18,398 nucleotides of DNA from Dimargaris cristalligena (taxonomy: Eukaryota > Kickxellomycota > Dimargaritomycetes > Dimargaritales > Dimargaritaceae). The notes under the pieces were generated by a model, which made no database searches, was not told where the DNA came from, and was given only the letters and a program-made list of their open reading frames with translations. The position numbers and the translations under genes were made by a program. Position 1 is the first letter of the stretch. Every line of letters starts with the position of its first letter. The DNA lies in contig JANBQC010000568.1 in assembly GCA_027576995.1 (NCBI GenBank), positions 1 through 18,398 on the forward strand. The letters are read 5' to 3'. Positions 1-7,587 of this stretch are shown here, one piece after another.

Positions 1-21
1 AAAAAAACTGCTACAACAAAT

Positions 22-60
22 ATCTAAACTGCTATCAACACTCTATCCCAAAACGAAACT
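22..60 (-). other. LPMO1 3' flank, short AT-rich segment
   Basis: Only 60 bases lie beyond the stop before the window ends. They read T-rich on the gene strand and contain the 9-base direct repeat AAACTGCTA twice on the plus strand. No AATAAA is visible, so the 3' end of the transcript may lie outside the window. Confidence 0.3.
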
Positions 61-735
61 CTACCGATCTATAACCCTTGTGATTCCGTCAGCGGTCAGG
101 GTCACCTGCGGACGGTTATTGTACAGATCCACGCGGGGGTCAGCACCGAACTCGAATTCGCCAATCATGACAGGGGGGCCATTGACGGGATAATTGGCCA
201 GCACGATAAGGGGGCCCACAATGGAACCGCCGGCAACCCCTTCGATGGAAACATCGATACAGTTCATGTAGAACTCCCGGTTACCCGTGGCGTTAATCCA
301 GGTCCAAGCCAAAGTGGCCTTGGCGAGAGTAGGAGCGGTTGCGGGGATAACGGCCGTCAAGCTGACGCCTTCGACGTCCACCATGCACTTGGTAAGCTTG
401 GTACGAATGGAAACGAAGTCCTTGTCGTTGATGGAAATGGACACTTCACAGTGGCCTCCCCCGTGTACGGCACCGTTGTTCATTTTCAGGGAAATGGTTT
501 CACCCGCCTTGAAAGTGGACACGGTCTCGCCCTTAGGGTAACGGCAAAGGGGCATGCTGGCGACGCCGTCCGAGGCGATAGGGGAGGCGCTATCGTAATC
601 GGGAGCTCCGGACTTACCCTGGCACTGGGCCTCGGGACTACCGCGAATGCAGTGGCTGGTGATGTATTCGTGGGCATTGACCACGGAACTGGCCATGGCC
701 AGTGTGGCAATTGTGATAAAGTATTTGAACTGCAT
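61..735 (-). CDS. LPMO1: secreted AA11-like lytic polysaccharide monooxygenase, catalytic domain only
   Basis: This gene encodes 224 residues. Residues 1-21 are a signal peptide ending V-V-N-A, so the mature enzyme starts at His22. The proposed copper brace is His22 (mature His1) and His91 in an A-V-H-G-G-G-H-C block, with Tyr156 of N-R-E-F-Y-M-N-C as the axial ligand. Six cysteines (29, 38, 64, 96, 117, 159) suit a disulfide-bonded secreted fold. The A-V-H-G-G-G and L-A-W-T-W...N-R-E-x-Y-M-N-C motifs are typical of AA11, a family that oxidatively cleaves chitin. The protein ends about seven residues after the catalytic domain and lacks the Ser/Thr-rich tail of its two paralogues. It is the only paralogue with an N-A-T glycosylation sequon at 148-150. 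The start is supported by the shared M-Q-F-K beginning and an A at -3. The fold and copper site are a secure inference; the substrate is not shown. Confidence 0.9.
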   Translation of the reverse strand: MQFKYFITIATLAMASSVVNAHEYITSHCIRGSPEAQCQGKSGAPDYDSASPIASDGVASMPLCRYPKGETVSTFKAGETISLKMNNGAVHGGGHCEVSISINDKDFVSIRTKLTKCMVDVEGVSLTAVIPATAPTLAKATLAWTWINATGNREFYMNCIDVSIEGVAGGSIVGPLIVLANYPVNGPPVMIGEFEFGADPRVDLYNNRPQVTLTADGITRVIDR

Positions 736-1484
736 TATTGCGGTGACAACCCGAGTATATATAGAGTGACAACTAAATGGACGGAATCGGTTCAGGGATA
801 TGCACTATAGGGAGTTACGGGAGAGTATGTATCCGAAATAGTGGTTACGAACAAATTATATCGAAAACGTTGAAGGAAAGTATTCAAACCAACTGCCGGA
901 GTGGATTGGAATTAATAGAAATAACTGGGTAGTTATAAGATAAGATATAGATAAGCTTGGAATCCCGAAATCGCTATAACCAGTATAACGAGTGTATTGG
1001 AGGGAGGGATAATAGAAATTAGGGGTAGAAATCTTATTCGAGAAGGATCCAACTAGGAATGAAGACCCAAACAGTTGATAAATACCGGTTAGTAAAAAAT
1101 CAAACTATAGATTATAGTAATTTGAAACTAGGCCAGTTATATGAACTGATATATGGGTGAATTAAGTTCGTGCGACAACTAATGTTAGTAAAAATCAGAG
1201 TAGGAATACGATATCCAAAAAGCACAGCTTCAAGGGTATCAAAATATCGAAAAGTGGACAGATAAGTGGAGGGTTGTGGAGATTATTACTAAAATTAAAT
1301 GTAGCAGGAACTAATGAGCAACAAAACTAGCACATAAAAATAGCCACCGAAACACAGCAAAGTGAAAGGGATAAGATGGGGATGAAGAATAGATGAAGGA
1401 ACAGACCAGATGCTACGCTTCGGTGGATGAGAGGGATACAAAATAAGATATTAAGGAATCATTGGAGGGTGGCGAACTCATGTC
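736..1484. promoter_or_regulatory. Shared divergent intergenic region between LPMO1 and X1
   Basis: No gene was found here. The sequence aligns along its length with 8638-9365 upstream of LPMO2. Three blocks are almost unchanged between copies: 1052-1076 (25 of 25 with 8946-8970), 1193-1232 (39 of 40 with 9088-9127) and 1395-1421 (27 of 27 with 9279-9305). Their surroundings differ at roughly a quarter of positions. These blocks are candidates for regulatory elements serving LPMO (left) and X (right). The block positions are read directly from the sequence; the regulatory role is inferred. Confidence 0.5.
756..763 (-). promoter_or_regulatory. TATATATA close to the LPMO1 start codon
   Basis: An 8-base TATA run lies only 21 bases upstream of the LPMO1 ATG, absent at the matching place in LPMO2. 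The usual TATA-to-start-site distance would put transcription initiation at or inside the reading frame, so it may not drive the annotated start. The position matching the LPMO2 TATA (about 824-832 here) reads GTATGTATCC. Confidence 0.25.
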
Positions 1485-1493
1485 TATTTATAA
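1485..1493 (+). promoter_or_regulatory. TATTTATAA, putative TATA box of X1
   Basis: TATTTATAA precedes the first conserved part of X1 and is present at 9366-9374 before X2. In both copies an ATG follows at about 70 bases (1555 and 9436). Conservation of motif and spacing supports a plus-strand promoter. Confidence 0.4.
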
Positions 1494-1532
1494 GTTTTTG
1501 ATCCCCACCAATATCATTTCCGGCGGCTAGTT

Positions 1533-3420
1533 GATGCATTGGAGGCGACCCCAAATGGGTATGCCTCAAGTCTGGGCCTATTTCTCGCCTTCCAGTGATT
1601 TATCACCCTGGTGTGTTTCTCATTCAACTGACCTAAGGTCCCGGAAATCCTGTCTGGGACTTAGGCTACTCTAGACTACGGCCAAGTCTGAGAATCTACA
1701 ATATATAAAAAAAAGGGAAGGGAAAGAAGGCAACAGGAGAGAGTTAAGTGCCCTTGCACTTTTCTCGCCTTTGCCTAGCAAGTCCCGATCCATTAAGGTA
1801 AGGATTTTCCTCTTAAACATTCGCCCATTGGGTTCGCCCTGGTTATTACCCTTCCTCCCCCGTGTGATGGAGACTACTGAGGCATCTTTGATAAATTCAA
1901 GATTGGCCTATTCAACGCCGCGTTCACCTTTAGCTTGGAGTTTGGAAAAATGAGAGGGGCGGCTTTAGTCGGTATAGCAGGTCAATCACTTACTGAGTAG
2001 AAGGACGATCGGCTTAAATATTATCACTGTAAGGTTGGATGGTCTGAAGCGCAAGCCCACCATGGCGATAAGAAAACGCTTACGGTCGAGCGGCTGCCAC
2101 TCCCAATGCGGCCTATCACTGCTTCATAAGGTTAGGCGGGTCAAGACTACCGTCGCATAAAGTGAACCGATGGTTCACTGAGAGCGGGTAAATATACAGC
2201 CGTCTTTAATGAATAATCGTGAATAAGGTAGATGGTGTTATCTCTACCCCCCCCTTTACAACTATGGCCTAGTCAAGCCATGTTGGGTGCTGAATTTCTA
2301 CGCACAAGTATCAACTGGTGGATTGTCAGCGTGATACTCCCCACCTCATCAACTATGCCGAATATAGAAACATTAGTAACGTTGCAGTTCTCCATCGGGA
2401 GGGATGGTCAATTGAACACCAGTGTGCATAGTGAAATGACGAAAGCGATTACAACCCCTGTTTAGAATAATAGCCATTAACATTAGCATGAGCATAGTAA
2501 GCGATTATATTTATTGTTACTTGAAACAATTGAACTAGCGAATGCGACACAGCGCCAAATTCCTTTTCTCCGCAATCCCTGCCTTATTTGGGCCAAGCCG
2601 CCTACGTGCTCGTATAATTTTCTCGCTAATTAGTAAACCAGAAAAATTAAAGAGCGAACACATCCTCCTAGTCACGTTTTTTTCTCTAATGCCCATTATG
2701 CGGAAGCTGTATCGCCGGCTCAACTAAAAGACCGTGGGCTACATCATAGCTATACTACACACGGAGGTGACAATGGTGCAAATCCTACCGATTAGGTATC
2801 ACCCACTCTATCTTTTATGTTAATATTGAAAATTAATCGGGGAGTCGGCTGGAAAGGGGGAGGGGGCAACGGTAGTAGGTAAGCCCGCCAGAGACCCAGC
2901 TCTCTTCGTCGGTGTGGGTGCCGCACTTACAAATTGATTAAATGGACCGAGGTCTGGACTGTAGAAGGCGCTGTCGGGTACCCGGCCCGGATAAACTAAA
3001 TAGAGCGGCTGTACCGGCCATCTCGAACGTAGCCGCCCTATTGAATGAGGCCCAAACCGCCGTGTTTTGTAAAGCAACACCTGTACAGTCTAACCGATAG
3101 GCCCTTGTATCCCACATACCTGAAGCATACCCCAAGCAATGGGACCTGCCTAGTCCCCCGTTACCCTATTGTTCTGTTTAGGTCTGCAGCAATTTTAGAA
3201 AAGCAACACCCTGTATGTTCTTAGTACGAACATGGGTCAACCATGAGCTGAAGCAGGCTTATTAGCGAACCAGCCTTTAGGTCTTCTTAATGGAAGAGCG
3301 CCACCAGGGGAGGGAGAGGGAGGGGGTAATGGGGTGTAAGGCGGTGGCGAGTTTGGCCCTAGAATTGAACTGGCATTGAATAATATGTTTCTGTTAGGCC
3401 AATATGGTCATGCATTTTCA
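1533..3420 (+). pseudogene. X1: decayed plus-strand gene of unrecognised family, divergent from LPMO1
   Basis: No single open frame survives, but segments match X2 codon by codon on the plus strand. They begin at 1533 (D-A-L-E-A-T-x-N-G-Y), about 1812-1960 (D-F-P, T-L-P-P, G-I-F-D, F-N-A), 2043 (S-E-A...T-L-x-V...L-P-L...P-I-T), 2319-2465 (48 codons plus a TAG stop, no gap against X2, 21 identical residues), 2496 (S-K-R-x-Y-x-L-L-L-E-x-I-E-L-A-N) and about 2985-3075 (P-G-x-D-K-L-x-R...L-L-N-E-A-Q-T-A-V). Many differences fall at third codon positions, suggesting the copies diverged while still coding. In-frame stops and frame changes separate the segments. A transposon origin or an old host gene are both possible. 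The 3' limit is where the X1/X2 alignment fades. Confidence 0.5.
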
Positions 3421-4298
3421 TCATTATGTAAAATAGCCTTATCTATTTCTCAACTGAGGATGTAGTTGAGGGTAGTTCCATTAGGAAGGACCAATGTCAG
3501 TCGAAACTAGTGTATGCGTACAATAAATATAATTTTCGACTAGTGCTTTTATATGGGTACAACGGTCGAATTTATTGGCACCAAGTTTGGGGATGCGGGT
3601 GGATATTACAGGTCCTTATTCTGAGCGACCTGTCTCCCGGCTGACACAGCTAGTGAAACTGCTGGATATGGCCACCTGACCCCACCAGGAAATATACGCC
3701 GCTAATAGCTACTACTACAGTCGACCCCATATAAATGAACTTGAAGTATAAAATAAATTATCCGACTCGGCAAACTGACGTCAGTAGCTGGCCCACCTTG
3801 GCCTAAGTGTAATAGCAGGAACTTTGAAACATGAGTTGGGGAAGGTGTTATCCGCAGGCGAAGGATTTTCCTCACTTTACATCATTCTACAGTGTAAACA
3901 TATTATCATTATCCAAGCTATCTGATATTGCCAATTACATAATACTGCAACCGCAAGAGGGGCCGCTCCTCCACGTGACTCTGTGGACCAAGCAACCCCG
4001 CCACACGATGCGTGATCGGTAGCCGACCCCGAGGACCACTACAGATCCCCGGAAGTATAAAGCGAGACAAGGGTTCTGAAATCCCGGAACCGGTTATGTT
4101 TAAATCAAATATCTATAAAAGTTAATCCACTAATTCTTGGTCTTCGATTATTCCCCCCTCGGACTGAAGTCCCCAGGTAATTACTTCCTCATCCCCCTCG
4201 ACCCCCCCCCCAATATAATACTGCTCATCATTTAAACAGATGGCCAATCCCTAGTGCTTAATGGTAGACAAGTTGGTGGCACTATACGCTATCACAGT
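3421..4298. other. Intergenic or decayed sequence, no supported gene
   Basis: The X1/X2 alignment becomes uncertain here. A short match near 3650 (plus-strand peptide E-T-A-G-Y, also in X2 near 11317) hints that the X1 3' end may continue to about 3700 after an insertion. A 63-codon open frame at 3831-4022 has no recognisable features. A poly-C run lies near 4204-4212. Confidence 0.3.
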
Positions 4299-4547
4299 TT
4301 ATGGGCATTGTTCCCTGTTATTACTTCTCCGTGTATCTGTGTTGGCGTTGGGATCATCTAATCCACCGCTAGGATTCGGATTACGGACTGGCGTACCTTG
4401 CTCGAGTGCAGAATGCTGGGGCGTGGATGGCGGTGTACCCGGGCCGGACGAAGGTGGGATGCTAGGTCCAGAGGAACGAATGGGGAGGCACGACATTGAA
4501 GAGAGAGTGTTAAGTGTTGATGTATTTTGAGGGAAGAAATTTAGTAA
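4299..4547 (-). other. Ser/Pro-rich open frame, possible relic exon
   Basis: A minus-strand frame of about 82 codons is open from 4547 to the stop at 4299. It is rich in Ser, Pro, Thr and Asn (for example P-S-S-G-P-G-T-P-P-S-T-P) and locally GC-richer than its flanks. It resembles a disordered linker. The only ATG (4496) lies inside the frame. No family is recognisable, and the antisense frame at 4261-4530 is equally open, so this may be chance. Confidence 0.2.
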
Positions 4548-5099
4548 TTATTAGTATTTTATTTTATTTTTATAGTAATCATGAAGAGAATAGGAATTAT
4601 GAACAAAGTATTGTTTTCCTGTTGCAGGAAGAGGGCTCCCTGAACAGAGGTCGCAAATTGGTCGTTATAAATAGTTCAAAATACCATTAATGGGTTCGAA
4701 TATCATCATAATATCATCATAGCACATGGACGTTATCATGAACATAAAATAACAAAACGGGAGTTGACTTCCCAAAAGACATGGAATATTTCTCATGAAA
4801 TTCGTCATATCAGTTATAATCACTAGTATTTGATAAAAAAAACAGTCGTAAGTATTGTAATTCTTTGATAATCATCAAATCAGCATAAGAATTGGCAGAT
4901 AAATTGATAGCCGGATGGTAAAGGCTGTTGGCCAACATTCTCACAGCACTACATATCCATTATGCTATGCCATTCATAAACGATCAAAGATAAACACTAT
5001 CCATATAAAAAGTAGGCACCCCCTCCATTCTATGTATCCAAACAAGCATATTTGTAGGAGAGAAATCGAGTGGGAATACATGCAAAGGGTTACAATTTG
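4548..5099. other. AT-rich intergenic stretch
   Basis: I see no gene. The stretch is strongly AT-rich with short ATC/ATCATC simple repeats near 4703-4722 and the palindrome TTTGAT-aatc-ATCAAA near 4864. A 61-codon frame at 4915-5100 has nothing protein-like in it. Confidence 0.4.
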
Positions 5100-5129
5100 A
5101 TAAGACCTGACCCAAGTTGGAACCTATAA

Positions 5130-5215
5130 CCAAATGGGCTATTTAAGAATGTCCATTTGGGATACTTGACTTAGGCATTGTCACCTAAGTTTACTACTCT
5201 TAGTCCATCAAGAGT
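5130..5215. repeat. Three consecutive perfect short inverted repeats
   Basis: CCAAATGG (5130-5137) pairs with CCATTTGG (5153-5160); ACTTAGG (5169-5175) pairs with CCTAAGT (5184-5190); ACTCTT (5196-5201) pairs with AAGAGT (5210-5215). The tight spacing could form three successive hairpins in RNA or DNA. The function is unknown. Confidence 0.5.
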
Positions 5216-5385
5216 CTTGGGTATAAGCTTCTAATGGTAGGCAGGGCTTAGACTCGGCCAAGTGGGCTACTAGCATCAGGTACAGGGCAAGGTACTAACC
5301 AATAAAGGCTTAGGTGATCGGATATGCAAAGGATATGCAGTAAGCATACTTATGGGTCAGTACGAGGGGGTGAGTATATATGAAG

Positions 5386-5391
5386 TTTATT
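5386..5391 (-). terminator. AATAAA polyadenylation-signal-like hexamer
   Basis: On the minus strand this reads AATAAA, about 116 bases downstream of the stop of the 5507-6007 open frame. That is a reasonable 3' UTR position if the frame is a real gene. Confidence 0.3.
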
Positions 5392-5429
5392 GAAGTAAAC
5401 TGGGGGGTAAGAATAAGCTAAAGCATCTA

Positions 5430-5451
5430 ACTGGCCCCAATGGGGCCCAGT
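5430..5451. repeat. GC-rich hairpin next to a TATATATA tract
   Basis: ACTGG-CCCC, then AAT, then GGGGCCCAGT forms an almost perfect stem with one bulged base. It is followed at 5452-5460 by TATATATAT. It lies between the 5507-6007 stop and the AATAAA, so it would be in that frame's 3' UTR. Alternatively it is part of a retroelement terminal repeat. Confidence 0.45.
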
Positions 5452-5506
5452 TATATATATGTGGGGACAGCTCCAGGGGGAGGTCCCAAGGGAAGACTAC
5501 AGGTAA

Positions 5507-6007
5507 CTAAGGTGTATAAGGAACATAGGCCAACTGGATGGCCACTAGTATCTGTAGGACTCTCAGGGTAACCAGATCAGTCCTCAGATCAGCATGCTGA
5601 GTGATAAGTGCAAAGAGCTGAAGTCCAGAAGGGGAAGGATTATGTGATATAGGGTGATCCCATAGTACTGGGGGTGGCCATGGGAAGGTTAATATGGTGC
5701 TATAAGGCCTAATAAGGGTGGACAGCCTGGTGTCCGGATTAAGGTGGATTAGAAGGGCTGATAGGCATTTAATTGGAAGGCAATGTAGCAAGTGTGTTGC
5801 CAACAATTTGAGGGACTCCGCTGGCATGCCTTTGGGAGAGTCGACAGGAGGGGGAACCTCCGGTTTCTTTCCACTAGATGGCTCGCCATATTTTGTCATA
5901 TAATGTGGAGTGTTGGACTTTGCTGGGTTCGAGGGGGTTGAGACCGAGGTGGCCTTGGGGAAGTCGCCGCTGAGTTCCTGGTCATCCATTGCATCATACA
6001 TTGTCAT
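5507..6007 (-). CDS. Hypothetical protein, Pro/Ser-rich N-terminal half
   Basis: This 166-codon frame starts with M-T-M-Y and has G at -3. Residues 1-65 are hydrophilic and rich in Ser, Pro, Lys and Glu, like a disordered region. The second half is richer in Leu, Ile and Pro, with no convincing membrane segment or known motif. An AATAAA lies about 116 bases after the stop. The upstream 700 bases are very AT-rich, as a promoter might be. Codon choice is unlike the GC-ending bias of the LPMO genes. The change in character near residue 70 could mark a frameshift or an unrecognised splice. It could be a young or decayed gene or the start of a retroelement gag; I do not recognise it. Confidence 0.35.
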   Translation of the reverse strand: MTMYDAMDDQELSGDFPKATSVSTPSNPAKSNTPHYMTKYGEPSSGKKPEVPPPVDSPKGMPAESLKLLATHLLHCLPIKCLSALLIHLNPDTRLSTLIRPYSTILTFPWPPPVLWDHPISHNPSPSGLQLFALITQHADLRTDLVTLRVLQILVAIQLAYVPYTP

Positions 6008-6763
6008 CTCGCATTGTTGGTTGTTAAAGAAAATATAAAATAAAAACGTTATAAAAAAAATAGTATAATCAATTTAGTACCTGGAGGTACTAAAACTTCG
6101 AACTGAATAAATAAAAATAAGTAAATCAGAGTAGTAGCAATAAATTAACTGATAATAATAAAACTGGGTAAAAGGTTAATCATTGGTATTGTCTGGTGAA
6201 GTTAAAACAGATACTTATTCATTTATCTCGAAACTAACTTGTCCCTTCAACTGAGGGGATGCTACTAAAGTATATATATAAAAATTGACCAGACTAAATA
6301 ACTATAGCTGTGATAATTGTAGGACAAAAAAAAAACCTAAAAATAGGGGGAAAATTGACCTACTGGCTAAACTATGGTCGTGAATAGGTTAAAAAGAGCA
6401 AGATATATAAATTGGAAGGTTGGAAGACACAGTCTTCCCAGTCCTTCTTCATGTCGGATATTGATAAAATAAAGGAATTCATGTTAAGAAATTGTATGGC
6501 ATGATTCCAAGAAGGAATCCGCTGGAGGCTGGTTATTCCCAAGCCCTGTTCATAAAGGATCGTCCATAGCATAAAAGTGGTAATATGAGGTAGTCAATCA
6601 TCATAGTTTTAAAATTGTCATTGACTTTGACGACCTATAACTTCATCAATAATGGACAGAAAGGCAAATGGAAGTATGATTTGGAAAGCTGAAGGAAAAG
6701 AAAATCAGCTAGCATAAAAAATAAAATAACATTAATGACCCCAGACTGCTCCCATGGAAATAA
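6008..6763. other. AT-rich intergenic stretch
   Basis: No gene is supported. The stretch is strongly AT-rich with A runs near 6053 and 6327. A 66-codon minus-strand frame at 6372-6572 has no recognisable features. Confidence 0.4.
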
Positions 6764-6970
6764 CTCGTCAATCATCTGGGGACCTTGAATTCATCCAAAG
6801 TATGGCTACTTCTTGGATTAGTAATGTGTACTGGGGCTTACGTGGCCTCTGGCCAGCTGCCCACGGCAGCACATCAAGCTCCCAATAACTTCAATTGGTT
6901 TGCAACAATTCAAGTTATGAGATGCCTAGAAACCCCTCATCAGAACCCGAATAAATCACTCCAGAAGTGA
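6764..6970 (+). other. Open frame with signal-peptide-like segment, no upstream ATG
   Basis: The frame is open from 6764 to the stop at 6968-6970. It reads a short polar start, then a hydrophobic run (V-W-L-L-L-G-L-V-M-C-T-G-A-Y-V-A-S-G), then a hydrophilic stretch. That resembles a secretory signal followed by a mature region. There is no ATG before the hydrophobic run (6785 is TTG); the first ATG lies inside it. It could be a relic of a secreted-protein gene or an exon whose start lies across an intron, or chance. Confidence 0.2.
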
Positions 6971-7587
6971 TAGCTTATGGCTCTTACATACATTCTCAAC
7001 ACTCCTTAACTAATAATCACACGGCGATTGTACACCATTTTACTTGCATGTTATAAGTGAAAATGGGGTTCTATCAATTATAGATTGTAAAGAGGGACTG
7101 GGAGGTGCAGTGGGCCCTTCTAAATTATTCTTAATTTGTTGAAAATATTCATTAACATTTGCGTATAAAGACAGATTAAGAATCTCCGAGTCCCAAGTGT
7201 GGATGCTGTAGGGCTACAATCGACAAACCCAACAGCGTATCATTCCAAGCATCACAATATTGGTTTAACATACCCGGATCCAAATTATACATTGCCAGTC
7301 AACAGGGCCCTTTCACAAGATTTTAATTATTAAATTGTTTATTAAGGATTAATTACGCCGACCGATTTAGCCAAGCTGATACAAGACGATTAAGTTCATC
7401 AAAAATGAATGTAGTGATGTATGAACGGCTTGAAAAGCCTGGCTCGAAATGGAAAGCGGTAATAAGGGCATGGACATTAGGAGAAAGCCGACCAGAAGAA
7501 GATTGTCCCAGAGACAAGGCCAGGTCATCATTGAAATGGACGACAAATGAGAGTCTCTATGGGGGGGTCATAAAGGGGTAAGTCTAT
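6971..7587. other. Intergenic, 3' flank of LPMO2
   Basis: I see no gene. A minus-strand AATAAA at 7338-7343 lies about 245 bases after the LPMO2 stop and is a possible polyadenylation signal. A run of seven or more G occurs at 7561. Confidence 0.35.

Noticed and set aside
2938..3135. Minus-strand frame with T-A-V-W-A-S-F-N shared by both copies
   Set aside because: It is in wobble-to-wobble phase with the plus-strand N-E-A-Q frame, so its conservation is a by-product. The plus strand has better continuity with the other segments.
4686..4706. GGTTCGAAT resembling a tRNA B-box
   Set aside because: There is no A-box at a suitable distance and no cloverleaf pairing.
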